A DNA stretch of 64,000 nucleotides from assembly GCA_000751295.2 (NCBI GenBank), contig CCMO02000001.1, positions 5,548,002-5,612,001 of the forward strand. The letters are read 5' to 3'. The first letter of the stretch is position 1; each line of letters begins with the position of its first letter. Of the stretch, positions 43,463 through 53,212 are shown one piece after another. The translations under genes were made by a program, and so were the position numbers. The notes below the pieces were generated by a model that was not told the origin of the DNA, searched no databases, and was given only the letters and a program-made list of their open reading frames with translations. Origin of the DNA: a bacterium YEK0313. Its GTDB lineage: Bacteria; Pseudomonadota; Alphaproteobacteria; Rhizobiales; Phreatobacteraceae.

Positions 43463-44300
43463 CGACCACGTTCGCCAGCCCGGCGTGCTGTGGCGGGTTC
43501 TGACCAATCCCGCCGGCGCGATCGGACTGTTCCTCATCAGCTGTGTCGTGGTTCTGGCCATTGCCGCGCCCTGGCTTTATCCCGACGGTCCGTTCGAAAT
43601 GGTCGGCATGCCCTATGGCCGGCCTTTCGACGAGTTCCTGCTCGGCACGGACATGCTCGGCCGCGACATCGCCGCCGGCATCGCCTATGGCGCCCGCATC
43701 TCCCTCGTCGTCGGCGCCGTCGCGACGCTCTGCATCGTCGTGCTCGGCACGGTCGTCGGCGGCCTCGCCGGCTATTATGGCGGCCGCATCGACTCGGCGG
43801 TGATGCGGGTGACCGAGTTCTTCCAGACGATCCCGACCTTCATCGGCGCCATCGTCATCGTCGCGATCCTCGGGCCGACATTGCCCCATGTCATCGGCGC
43901 CATCGCCATCGTGTCATGGGCACCGCTCGCCCGCCTCGTCCGCGCCGAGGTGATCAGCGTCAAGAACCGCGAGTTCACGTCGGCCTGCCTCGCGCTCGGC
44001 ATGGGCGACGTCAGGATCATGGTCGTCCAGATCCTTCCGAACATCCTGTCGACCATCGTCGTCGCCGGCTCGCTCATGGTCGCGACCGCCATCCTGTTCG
44101 AGTCCGGTCTGTCCTTCCTCGGGCTCGGCGATCCCAACATCATGACCTGGGGGTTCATGATCGGTGCCGGCCGGTCCGCCATCCGCACCGCCTGGTGGAT
44201 GGTGACGCTGCCCGGTCTCGCCGTGCTGTTGACCGTCCTTGCGATCAATCTGCTCGGCGATGCGCTGAACGAGGCGCTCAATCCGAGGCTCAAGCGATGA
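43455..44300 (+). CDS. ABC importer permease, DppC type
   Basis: 281 aa. N-terminal helix IGLFLISCVVVLAIAAPWLY and the LGTDMLGRDIAAGIAYGARISLVVG segment are typical of DppC; the EAA loop is FTSACLALGMGDVRIMVVQILPNI. ATG at 43455 overlaps the upstream stop by 8 bp; a GTG two codons earlier is also possible. Its stop overlaps the next start (ATGA). Confidence 0.93.
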   Translation: MADDHVRQPGVLWRVLTNPAGAIGLFLISCVVVLAIAAPWLYPDGPFEMVGMPYGRPFDEFLLGTDMLGRDIAAGIAYGARISLVVGAVATLCIVVLGTVVGGLAGYYGGRIDSAVMRVTEFFQTIPTFIGAIVIVAILGPTLPHVIGAIAIVSWAPLARLVRAEVISVKNREFTSACLALGMGDVRIMVVQILPNILSTIVVAGSLMVATAILFESGLSFLGLGDPNIMTWGFMIGAGRSAIRTAWWMVTLPGLAVLLTVLAINLLGDALNEALNPRLKR

Positions 44301-45289
44301 CCGGTTCTCCTGCCCTGCTGACCGTCGAGGGCCTGCGTACGGAATTTGTCTCCTCGCGCGGCGCCTGGTTTCCGGTCGTCAACGACGTCAGCCTGCAGGT
44401 CGCCGGCGGCGAGACCCTGGCGGTGGTGGGCGAATCCGGCTGCGGCAAGAGCATGCTGGCGCATTCGATCATGCGGCTGCTGCCGAAGCGCATCGCGCGC
44501 AATGCCGCAGGCAAGGTCCGGGTCGACGGGCGCGATCTCCTCGCCCTGACCGAGGGCGAGATGCGCGGCGTCCGCGGCAAGGATGTCTCGATGATCTTCC
44601 AGGAGCCGATGACCAGCCTCAATCCGCTGATGCCGGTCGGCCCGCAGATCGTCGAGAGCATCGTCGAGCATGAAAGCGTCAGCCTGCAGGAGGCCAACAG
44701 GCGCGGGCTCGATCTCATGGAGCTGGTCGGAATTCCGGAGCCCGCCGCCCGCTTTCATCAGTACCCGCACCACCTGTCGGGCGGCATGCGCCAGCGTATC
44801 GTCATCGCCATCGCTTTGGCCTGCCGGCCGAAGGTGCTGATCGCGGACGAGCCGACCACGGCGCTCGATGTCACCATCCAGGCCCAGGTCCTGGCGCTGA
44901 TCGACCGGCTGAAGCGCGAGCTCGGCATGGCCGTCGTCCTGATCACCCACGATCTCGGCGTCGTCGCCGAATGGGCGCAGCGCGTCATGGTCATGTATGC
45001 CGGCCGCAAGGTGGAAGAGGCCGATGCCGAGACCTTCTTCTCCTCGCCCATGCATCCCTACAGCCGTGCCCTGCTGGCCAGCGTGCCGCGTCCGGACGAC
45101 GTCATCGACGGGGTCGTGACGCCGCTGGCCGAGATCCGCGGCGCGGTTCCCCCGCTCGATCGGCTGGGGCCCGGCTGCGCTTTCGCCGAGCGGTGCGATC
45201 TCAGCACCGGCGCCTGCCTTTCCGCCACACCCGCATTTCGTCCCACCGCGGCGGCTGGGGCGGTTGCCTGCATTCACGCAGGACAGTGA
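44297..45289 (+). CDS. ABC importer ATPase, DppD type
   Basis: 330 aa. Walker A GESGCGKS, Q-loop MIFQEPMTSLNPLMPVG, signature LSGGMRQR, Walker B VLIADEPTTALDV, and a C-terminal oligopeptide-type extension with clustered cysteines (CAFAERCDLSTGACL) as seen in DppD/OppD proteins that can hold an Fe-S cluster. Coupled to the permease genes. Confidence 0.94.
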   Translation: MTGSPALLTVEGLRTEFVSSRGAWFPVVNDVSLQVAGGETLAVVGESGCGKSMLAHSIMRLLPKRIARNAAGKVRVDGRDLLALTEGEMRGVRGKDVSMIFQEPMTSLNPLMPVGPQIVESIVEHESVSLQEANRRGLDLMELVGIPEPAARFHQYPHHLSGGMRQRIVIAIALACRPKVLIADEPTTALDVTIQAQVLALIDRLKRELGMAVVLITHDLGVVAEWAQRVMVMYAGRKVEEADAETFFSSPMHPYSRALLASVPRPDDVIDGVVTPLAEIRGAVPPLDRLGPGCAFAERCDLSTGACLSATPAFRPTAAAGAVACIHAGQ

Positions 45290-45291
45290 CC

Positions 45292-46275
45292 ATGTCCCAG
45301 CCTCAGTCCCCGCTTCTCGCCGTCGACGGCCTCGTCAAATACCACGCGACCGGTGCCGGCACGGTACGTGCCGTGGACCGCGTCAGCTTCGACGTGAAGC
45401 CCGGCGAAACCCTTGGTCTCGTCGGCGAATCCGGCTGCGGGAAATCGACCCTCGGCCGCACCATCGTGCGCCTGCACGAGCCCGATGACGGCGCGATCCT
45501 GTTCCAGTCGCAGGATATTAGCCATCTGTCGCGGCGCGCGCTGCGGCCGGTGCGCCGCCAGCTGCAGATGGTGTTCCAGGATCCCTACGCCTCGCTCAAT
45601 CCGCGCCGCACCATCCGACAGATCCTCGACGAACCCTACTCCGTCCACGGCATCGGAAGCCGGCCCGAACGGGCCGAAAAGGTCGCCGCGCTGATCCAGA
45701 AGGTCGGCCTGCACGCCGACCACGCGAACCGGTATCCGCACGAGCTCTCGGGTGGCCAGCGCCAGCGCATCGCCATTGCCCGGGCCATCGCCCTCGAACC
45801 GAGCCTCGTCGTCTGCGACGAGCCGGTCTCCGCCCTCGATGTCTCGATCCAGGCGCAGATCATCAACCTGCTGCGCCGCCTGCAGGCCGACAGCCACGCG
45901 GCCTACCTGTTCATTTCGCACGACCTCTCCGTCATCGGCTATCTCGCCGATCGGATCGCGGTCATGTATCTCGGCGAGATCGTCGAGCTCGCGCCGAAGC
46001 GCGACCTCTGGAAGCAGCCGCTCCATCCCTATACCCAGGCGCTGTTCTCGGCCATCGCCGAACCGCTGCCGCCGAGCGTGCCGCGGCGCAAGCGGGTCGA
46101 AATGACCGGCGACATGCCGAGCCCCATGAAGCCGCCCTCCGGCTGCCGCTTCCACACGCGCTGTCCGATGGCGATGCCGCGCTGCCGAGAGGCCGTGCCG
46201 GCCCTGAAGGAAGTCGCCTCCGAGGCAGGAGACGGCCGGAAGGTCGCCTGCCACCTCTACGCGGACGCCGCCTAG
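45292..46275 (+). CDS. ABC importer ATPase, DppF type
   Basis: 327 aa. Walker A GESGCGKST, MVFQDPYASLNPR, LSGGQRQR, VVCDEPVSALDVS and the C-terminal GCRFHTRCPMAMPRC extension. It starts 2 bp after the DppD stop. With DppD it forms the heterodimeric motor; the five genes make a complete importer. Confidence 0.94.
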   Translation: MSQPQSPLLAVDGLVKYHATGAGTVRAVDRVSFDVKPGETLGLVGESGCGKSTLGRTIVRLHEPDDGAILFQSQDISHLSRRALRPVRRQLQMVFQDPYASLNPRRTIRQILDEPYSVHGIGSRPERAEKVAALIQKVGLHADHANRYPHELSGGQRQRIAIARAIALEPSLVVCDEPVSALDVSIQAQIINLLRRLQADSHAAYLFISHDLSVIGYLADRIAVMYLGEIVELAPKRDLWKQPLHPYTQALFSAIAEPLPPSVPRRKRVEMTGDMPSPMKPPSGCRFHTRCPMAMPRCREAVPALKEVASEAGDGRKVACHLYADAA

Positions 46276-46378
46276 GCGCGCGCCGCCACGCCCTTTCGCG
46301 GCGCGGCCGGGCCTTGCCCGGACGCACCGGCGCCGCCCGTCCTCTCCCCTCGCTCGACATCTCCTGAAAGGAACGACG

Positions 46379-46633
46379 ATGAAGTACATCACCGCACGCG
46401 TCAGGCCGGAAAAGGTCTATTTGGGTTATGATGAGAACGATCAGATCGTCACCCGCCCGATGCCGAACACGGAGTTCGTCGAGAAGGTGATCCGGATCGA
46501 CCGCATCCTCTCCTTCACCGAAACCTACATTTTCATCGAATGCCCGCACGAGACGGTTCAGACCTGGGAATACGAGGGCAGTCTCGAAGACATCAAGTCG
46601 CGCCTGCGCGGCGCCGGCATGCTGATCGACTGA
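46379..46633 (+). CDS. Small conserved-looking protein, unknown function
   Basis: 84 aa: KYITARVRPEKVYLGYDENDQIVTRPMPNTEFVEKVIRIDRILSF continuing to a WEYEGSLEDIKSRL end (quoted in part). AAAGGA lies 6 nt before the ATG and codon use is GC3-rich, so it is probably real. No signal peptide or membrane segment. It sits between the importer and the aldehyde oxidoreductase genes. I do not recognise the family. Confidence 0.6.
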   Translation: MKYITARVRPEKVYLGYDENDQIVTRPMPNTEFVEKVIRIDRILSFTETYIFIECPHETVQTWEYEGSLEDIKSRLRGAGMLID

Positions 46634-46640
46634 GCCGGCG

Positions 46641-46673
46641 GGGAGGCTCGCCTGCGCGGGCCTCCCGCACCCT
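46641..46673 (+). terminator. Possible weak terminator
   Basis: GGGAGGC (46641-46647) pairs with GCCTCCC (46660-46666), 12-nt loop, followed by GCACCCTTT. The T-run is short, so termination is uncertain. It lies 8 bp after the small hypothetical gene. Confidence 0.35.
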
Positions 46674-46721
46674 TTCGCCTCGTCTCGCACAGGCTTGTCC
46701 CGATCCCGCCCACGAGTGCCT

Positions 46722-47214
<493 letters not shown>

Positions 47215-47228
<14 letters not shown>

Positions 47229-48192
47229 GTTCCAGCGCGCCTCGTCGCTCGCCGAGGCGCTCGATCTGCTGGCACGACCGAACGCCCGCGCGCTCGCCGG
47301 CGGGACCACGCTCATCGACCTGATGAAACTGGGGGTCGAAGCTCCCGCCACCGTGATCGACATCGGCGGGCTGCCTCTCGACGAGGTCACACTCGCCGAC
47401 GGCCGGCTGCGGCTGGGCGGGCTGGCCAGCAACAGCAAGGTGGCGAGGGATGCCATCGTGCGCGCGCAGTTCCCCGCCATTTCCGAAGCGATCCTGGCCG
47501 GCGCCTCGGGCCAGATCCGCAATGCGGCGTCGATGGGCGGCAACCTGCTGCAGCGGACCCGCTGCGCGTTCTTCCGGTCCCACGACTGGCCCTGCAACAA
47601 GCGCGCACCCGGCACGGGCTGCCCCGCACGCGACGGCGCCAATGCGCACCATGCCGTTCTCGGCACAAGCGATCACTGCCTGGCGGTCCATCCATCCGAC
47701 CTGGCGGTGGCGCTTCTGGCGCTCGACGCGGTCGTCGCCCTGCAGTCGAACGCGGGCACGCGGCGCATTTCCCTTGCCAGCCTCTACCGCCTGCCCGGCT
47801 CGACGCCGGACATCGAGACGGTCGTGGCGGCCGGCGAGCTCATCACCCATATCGACGTGCCCCAGACGGAATTGGCGGCGCGCTCGGTCTATCTGAAGCT
47901 GCGTGGCCGTGCATCGTACGAATTCGCCAGCGCTTCGGTCGCCGCCGCCGTGCGCTGCGAGGACGGTCGCGTGGCGGAGATTGCGGTTGCCCTCGGCGGG
48001 CTCGGGACCGTGCCCTGGCGCGACCGGTCGGCGGAGGCGCTGCTGATCGGCGAGAGCCTCACCGACGCGGCCATCGACCGGTTCTGCACCGCGCTGCTCG
48101 CGCCGGCCCGGCCGACCGAAGCCAATGCCTACAAGCTGGATCTGGCGCGCGGCGCCGTCCGCCGGGCCCTGATGCGGAGCGCGTCATGCTGA
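47215..48192 (+). CDS. paoB: Aldehyde oxidoreductase, FAD and [4Fe-4S] subunit (PaoB-like)
   Basis: 325 aa with the CO-dehydrogenase flavoprotein fold: ALAGGTTLIDLMK (27-39) and IRNAASMGGNLLQ for FAD. A cysteine-rich insertion, C117, C127 and C136 (RTRCAFFRSHDWPCNKR then TGCPAR), is the mark of PaoB-type subunits that carry an extra [4Fe-4S] cluster and is absent from ordinary xanthine dehydrogenases. Start and stop both overlap neighbours. Confidence 0.9.
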
Positions 48193-50390
48193 AGCAGATC
48201 GGCTCGCCGCGCAGCAGGATCGACGGCAGCGCCAAGGTGACGGGCCACGCGGCCTATGCGGCCGACCGCAGGGCCGCGGACCAGCTCTATGCCCTCGCCG
48301 TGCGCAGTCCTGTCGCCGCCGGGATCATGACCGGGATCGACACGGCCGCCGCGCGCGCGGCGCCCGGCGTCGTCGCCGTCTACACCCACGAGAACGCCGC
48401 CGCCCTGCTCGACTGGACGCCGGACCCGGACGTCTTCGCCCTCAGCGGCGAGGCGCTGGGACGCACCGCCCTCGCCGCGGCGGAACCGGAAGCCCCTCCC
48501 GCCTACCTTCCCCTCGCCGGGCCGGACATCGTCTTCGCCGGACAATGGATCGCCGTGGTCGTCGCCGAGACGCTCGAAGCGGCACGGCAGGCCACGCTCT
48601 GCATTCGGCCTGGGATCGACGCGGCGCCCGCCTCCGTGCATCCCCGCCCGGACGACGACCGGTTTCTCGACCCCGGCTTCTTCTTCGCGGCCGACATGCA
48701 GGTCGAGCGCGGCACCTGGCCGTCCGGCGCGGCCGAGACCGCCATTTGCGAGACCTACCGCACGCCGATGCAGTTGCATCACCCGATGGAGCCCTCGGCG
48801 ACGGTCGCCCACTGGGACGGCGATGCCGTGACCGTCCATGATTCCACCCAGGGCACGATGGCAGCGCGCGACTATATCGCGCGATCGCTGAAGGTGCCCG
48901 CGGAAAAGGTCAGGGTCGTCGCGGCCTATGTCGGCGGCGGCTTCGGCGGCAAGAACCAGATGTGGCCGCACCAGGCGCTCGCAGCCCATATCGCCCGCGC
49001 GCTGAAGCGGCCGGTCCGCCTCCAGCTGACCCGGGCGGACATGGCCGTCGCCTCCGGCCATCGCTCCGGGACCGAGCAGCGGATCGCGCTGCGGAGCGAC
49101 CGCGACGGCGCGCTCTCCGCGCTGCGGCACGTCTCCTATGTGCCGACCTCCATGCGCGGCAACTTCTTCGAGCCTTGCGGCCTCAACACGCTCATCCTCT
49201 ATGACACGCCCGTGCTCGAGGTGCGGCACCACGTGGCGCGCAAGAACATTCCAAGCCCGACGCCGTTCCGCGCGCCGGGCGAGACGCCCGGCTCCTTCGC
49301 CATGGAATGCGCGATGGATGAGCTGGCCTTCCGGCTGCGCATGAACCCGCTCGAGCTGAGGCGGCGGAACTTTGCGGCCGAGGATCCCTGCCATCGGCGC
49401 CCATGGTCCTCGAACCAGTTGCTCGAATGCTATCGCCGCGGCGGCGAGGCCTTCGGCTGGCCCGCCGGCTTTGTGCCGCCACGGACCCTGCGCGACGGCG
49501 ACGCGCTGGTCGGCTACGGCATGGCGACGACCGCCTATCCCGCACCGGCCCTGCCGGCGACCGTGAGGCTGAGGCTGGACGTTGCGGGGTCCCTGTCCGT
49601 CGAGACTTCGGCGACCGACATCGGAACGGGAATGTATACGATCCTGGCCCAGACGGTCGCCGACGCGCTGGACCATCCCTTCGACGATATCGTGGTGCGC
49701 CTCGGCGACACGAGCCTGCCGCTCGCCCCGACGGCCGGCCGTTCGAAGTCGACGGCCAGCCTCCTTCCCGCCGCGGCCCGGGCCTGCACGGAGCTGAGGG
49801 CGCGATTGGAGGAACTGGCGCGCCGGCACGCTTCTTCCCCCTCGTCGAATCGGTCCCCCAGCGCGATCCTGGAGGCCGCCGGGCGCGACGAGCTCGTGGT
49901 CGAAGGCAGCTCCGCCGGCATGACCGGCGCGAAGGAGCGGAGCTACTATTCGTTCGGCGCCCATTTCGTCGAAGTCCGCGTCGACGAGGCGATCGGGCGG
50001 ATCCGCGTTTCGCGCATCGTCAGCGCCCTCGACTGCGGCCGGATCATCAATCCGAAGACCGCGGCCAGCCAGATCAAGGGCGGCATCATCTTCGGTCTCG
50101 GCATGGCGCTGATGGAGGCGGCCGAATTCCATCCGACCCACCACCGCATCGTTGGCGACAATCTCGCCGACTACGCGGTGCCGGTGAATGCCGATGTGCC
50201 TGACATCGACGTGATCTTCCTCGACACACCCGACGACGCCTTCAACGAGTTCGGCGCGCGCGGGCTGGGCGAGATCGGCGTGCCCGGCATGGCCGCGGCG
50301 ATCGCCAATGCGGCGTTCCATGCGACCGGGCGCCGGTTCAGAAGCCTGCCCATCACGCCGGCAGCCATCGTCGGCGCGAGGCCGGGTTGA
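48186..50390 (+). CDS. paoC: Aldehyde oxidoreductase, molybdopterin catalytic subunit (PaoC-like)
   Basis: 734 aa. GSAKVTGHAAYAAD near the N-terminus, the Moco-contact motif VGGGFGGKNQMWPHQ, and the catalytic glutamate E696 in RGLGEIGVPG near the C-terminus. Oxidises aldehydes or N-heterocycles using molybdenum cytosine dinucleotide in this family. No XdhC/PaoD maturation gene is adjacent. Substrate unknown. Confidence 0.92.
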   Translation: MLKQIGSPRSRIDGSAKVTGHAAYAADRRAADQLYALAVRSPVAAGIMTGIDTAAARAAPGVVAVYTHENAAALLDWTPDPDVFALSGEALGRTALAAAEPEAPPAYLPLAGPDIVFAGQWIAVVVAETLEAARQATLCIRPGIDAAPASVHPRPDDDRFLDPGFFFAADMQVERGTWPSGAAETAICETYRTPMQLHHPMEPSATVAHWDGDAVTVHDSTQGTMAARDYIARSLKVPAEKVRVVAAYVGGGFGGKNQMWPHQALAAHIARALKRPVRLQLTRADMAVASGHRSGTEQRIALRSDRDGALSALRHVSYVPTSMRGNFFEPCGLNTLILYDTPVLEVRHHVARKNIPSPTPFRAPGETPGSFAMECAMDELAFRLRMNPLELRRRNFAAEDPCHRRPWSSNQLLECYRRGGEAFGWPAGFVPPRTLRDGDALVGYGMATTAYPAPALPATVRLRLDVAGSLSVETSATDIGTGMYTILAQTVADALDHPFDDIVVRLGDTSLPLAPTAGRSKSTASLLPAAARACTELRARLEELARRHASSPSSNRSPSAILEAAGRDELVVEGSSAGMTGAKERSYYSFGAHFVEVRVDEAIGRIRVSRIVSALDCGRIINPKTAASQIKGGIIFGLGMALMEAAEFHPTHHRIVGDNLADYAVPVNADVPDIDVIFLDTPDDAFNEFGARGLGEIGVPGMAAAIANAAFHATGRRFRSLPITPAAIVGARPG

Positions 50391-50402
50391 GTCCGGCGGC
50401 CG

Positions 50403-51530
50403 CTAATCGACCCGGAAATACTGCCTGAGCACGGCGACCGGCTGCGTCGCCGCGCCGATATCGCGCTGCAGGGCCGGAAACAGGACGCTGGCGGCCACCT
50501 GGCCGCGGAAGTCGAGGGCCGCGGGCCGGCGCAACGCGATGATGGCGAGCGCCAGTTCCGGCCGGCGCTGTCCCGGCGGGCCCGGCTCGGCGGTGATGCT
50601 GACCAGGCCGGCGCCACCGGCCTGTCCGCGCATCGGAACCTGGCGCACCATGCCGTCATCGGACACGACCAGCACGCTGACGCTGCGCGTGCCGCTGCCC
50701 AGCACCGTGCCGTCGATGCGGCCGCCCGGGGCGACGGAAAAGCTGGCGAGCTCGAAGCGCATGGCGGCATCGCGTGTTTCGGCCGCGGCCTTCAGGAAGG
50801 CGACCGCCGGGCATTGCGCCTCGGCGAGCGGCCGGAACACCACCGTCGGCTCGAAACCGTAGGCCCGGCTGAAGGCGCCATGAAAAGCCTCCACCGCCGG
50901 GCGCGAGGCGCCGAAGGCTTCCACCTCGATCCGCCGCCCGCTGGCCGCGCGGACGGCAAGGAACAGGCAAGCGCCGCCATCATGGGCACGGACGAATTCG
51001 GCCGGCGTCGGTGGCGCCGCGGGCTCGGCCGGCGGCGGAACCGGAACGACCGGCGGCGGCCGATCGTCGCGCGCCGGGCCACCTGGCGGCGAAGTGCTGA
51101 CCGGTGACACGCCCGGTCCGCCGAGCAGGCCGCCGCCTGATGGCGGCGGCTCGGCGCGCGTGCCCTCCGGCGTCGGCTCCTCCGTGCGGACTGGCTCCGC
51201 GCGAGGTGGATCCACCGGTGTCGAGCCGGCCGGCGCCGGAGCGTTGCCTGCACCCGCCCCTTCGCCGCCCTGCTGCATCGGCGCTGTGTCGCCGGGCTGG
51301 TTGTCCCCGGCCTGTGGCATCTCCTCGAGCCGCGGCACGCGCTGCGCGCCGCCATCAGGGCTCCCCGCGACGCGCCCGCGTTGCGGCACGCGCTCGAACG
51401 GGCCGTCCTCGAAGGGGTCCGGTGTACCGAGGCCGGGAACGAGGCCAGGGGCCCAGGTCATCACGGCAAGCCCGGCGCCGGCGAGGACGAGGGCGGCCGC
51501 GGCGGCCGCCGGAATCGGCCGCCTCGACAT
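50403..51530 (-). CDS. C-terminal part of T6SS kinase PpkA: transmembrane and Pro-rich/periplasmic part
   Basis: 375 aa. A single hydrophobic helix (about 8-31, AAAAAALVLAGAGLAVMTWA) is followed by 130 residues rich in Pro/Gly/Glu and a C-terminal domain from about 180 (GACLFLAVRAASGRRIEVEAFG...YGFEPTVVF). It overlaps the kinase ORF by 176 bp in another frame and has no clear ribosome site. In related T6SS kinases one protein holds kinase, helix and C-terminal domain, so this is probably the displaced second half. It could also be an independent membrane partner. Confidence 0.6.
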   Translation of the reverse strand: MSRRPIPAAAAAALVLAGAGLAVMTWAPGLVPGLGTPDPFEDGPFERVPQRGRVAGSPDGGAQRVPRLEEMPQAGDNQPGDTAPMQQGGEGAGAGNAPAPAGSTPVDPPRAEPVRTEEPTPEGTRAEPPPSGGGLLGGPGVSPVSTSPPGGPARDDRPPPVVPVPPPAEPAAPPTPAEFVRAHDGGACLFLAVRAASGRRIEVEAFGASRPAVEAFHGAFSRAYGFEPTVVFRPLAEAQCPAVAFLKAAAETRDAAMRFELASFSVAPGGRIDGTVLGSGTRSVSVLVVSDDGMVRQVPMRGQAGGAGLVSITAEPGPPGQRRPELALAIIALRRPAALDFRGQVAASVLFPALQRDIGAATQPVAVLRQYFRVD

Positions 51531-52416
51531 CGCGCAGGCGGCCGCCGCGGCGCTGGCCCGAGGGCTGCGCCGCCGGCGCCTCGGTCCAGTCGCGCACCGC
51601 CTGCATCGAGGCCGGCCGGTCGGCCGGAACCGGCTGCAGCATGGCGCCGATCAGCGGGGCCAGCCGCCCGTCGACCCCGTCGAGAGCCGGCACGGTGCGC
51701 CGCCGCTCGACCGTCTCCACATGACTGTGGCCCATGTCGAGCGGCCGGCCGCGCAGCGCCTCGGCCAACAGCAGGCCGAGGCTGTAGATGTCCGATTGCG
51801 CCGTCACCACGCCGCCGAACAGACCGAGCTGCTCGGGTGAGGCGTAATTGTACTTGCCGGCGAAGCCGTCGCCGATGACCGTCGTCGCGCCCGAGAGGGT
51901 CGACTTGGCGATGCCGAAATCGATCAGCTTGGCGCGCCTGATGTCGCCACCGGGCAGGATGACGTTGTCGGCGGAAATGTCGCGGTGGACGATGCCGATC
52001 TCATGCGCCGAGGCGAGGCCCGCGGCCAGCCGGCGGGCGAGGACCAGGCACTGCTCGACGTCGAGCGGCTTGCGGCGGATCAGCTCGGACAGCGGTTCGC
52101 CGTCGACGAATTCCATGGCGAGATACGGGCGCCGCAATGCCGGGTCGATGGCGAAGACGAAATAGCGGATGATCGCTTCGTGATGCAGGTGATGGAGCGC
52201 CGAGGCCTCCTTGCGGAACAGGGCGAGCGCCGCCTCGTTGCCGACGAGCTCGGGCCGGATCAGCTTGATCGCCACCTGGTCGCCGGTCTCGATCAGATGG
52301 CCGCGATAGACCTCGCCCATGCCGCCCGCGGCGATCAGCGCATCGATCTCGTAGGTGTCGTTGAGCCGCGTACCGGCCGGCACCCGGCCGAAGGCGGCGG
52401 CGGTTTCGTCAGCCAT
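51355..52416 (-). CDS. ppkA: T6SS Ser/Thr protein kinase PpkA, probable frameshift near 3' end
   Basis: Kinase domain at about 20-280: glycine loop IAAGGMGEVYRG (28-39), K51, HRDISADN (D146, N151), DFG 166-168 and APE-like SPEQ. After RDWTEAPAAQPSGQRRGGRLRD (about 295-300) the frame turns into arginine-rich noise to a stop at 51355, while the next frame supplies a transmembrane helix. The shift is likely just upstream of 51530. PpkA phosphorylates Fha to trigger T6SS. Overlaps pppA by 8 bp. Confidence 0.8.
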   Translation of the reverse strand: MADETAAAFGRVPAGTRLNDTYEIDALIAAGGMGEVYRGHLIETGDQVAIKLIRPELVGNEAALALFRKEASALHHLHHEAIIRYFVFAIDPALRRPYLAMEFVDGEPLSELIRRKPLDVEQCLVLARRLAAGLASAHEIGIVHRDISADNVILPGGDIRRAKLIDFGIAKSTLSGATTVIGDGFAGKYNYASPEQLGLFGGVVTAQSDIYSLGLLLAEALRGRPLDMGHSHVETVERRRTVPALDGVDGRLAPLIGAMLQPVPADRPASMQAVRDWTEAPAAQPSGQRRGGRLRDVEAADSGGRRGRPRPRRRRACRDDLGPWPRSRPRYTGPLRGRPVRARAATRARRGEP

Positions 52417-53212
52417 CGCCGTTCGCCCTCTTCGGCCTGAGGACGGTCATCTCGGCAGGATCGCGCCGGGCCGCCGGCACTGCCACGACGACGACGGTGA
52501 CGTTGTCGGTCGCGCCGCGCGCCAGGGTCGTTTCGATCAGGGCCTCACAGGCCGCGCGCGGCGCACGGCCGGCGACCAGCGCCAGGATCTCGCTGTCGGC
52601 GAGATGGCCGGTGAGCCCGTCCGAACAGAGCACGAAGACGTCGCCCGTCTCCACGGCGCCTTCGACCATGTCGAGCTCGATCTCGTCGGCGACGCCGACC
52701 GCCCGCGTGATGATGTTGCGGCGTGGCCAGCTCTGCGCCTCTTCCGCCGTGACGATGCCGCGCTTGAGCAGGGCGGCGGCCTCGGTATGGTCATCCGACA
52801 GGCGGCTGATGGCGCCGCCGCGGATCAGGTAGAGCCGGCTGTCGCCGGCCCAGAGGCAGGCATAGACCCCGCCATGGACCAGCAGCGCGACGACCGTGGT
52901 GCCGAGCGAGACCGCCTTCTCGGCGGCATAGCGCCGCAGCGCGCGGTTCGCCTGCCAGACCCGCTCCTCGAACTGGGCGAGCAGGTCGGCTGCGCTCGCC
53001 GGCCGCCCGATGGTCGCCAGCGCCTCGACGAGGCTCATGCTGGCGAGCCGGCCGTCCGCCAGGCCGCCGACGCCGTCGGCGACCGCCCAGAGGCCGATAT
53101 CGGTGCGGTCGATGAAGGCGTCCTGGTTTTCGACGCGCACCCGCCCGACATGGCTCGCGCCCGCAGCCGTCGGAGGCGCTGCCGGGCCACGCTGGATCCG
53201 GCCGGGGCTCAT
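52409..53212 (-). CDS. pppA: T6SS PP2C-type phosphatase PppA
   Basis: 267 aa PP2C/Stp1-like phosphatase: metal ligands in VRVENQDAF (D31) and VADGVGG (46-50), CSDGLTGHL and GATDNVTVVVV. It reverses PpkA phosphorylation of Fha. The ATG at 53212 overlaps the tagF stop as ATGA, which also fixes the true reading frame of the tagF 3' end. Confidence 0.93.
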   Translation of the reverse strand: MSPGRIQRGPAAPPTAAGASHVGRVRVENQDAFIDRTDIGLWAVADGVGGLADGRLASMSLVEALATIGRPASAADLLAQFEERVWQANRALRRYAAEKAVSLGTTVVALLVHGGVYACLWAGDSRLYLIRGGAISRLSDDHTEAAALLKRGIVTAEEAQSWPRRNIITRAVGVADEIELDMVEGAVETGDVFVLCSDGLTGHLADSEILALVAGRAPRAACEALIETTLARGATDNVTVVVVAVPAARRDPAEMTVLRPKRANGDG

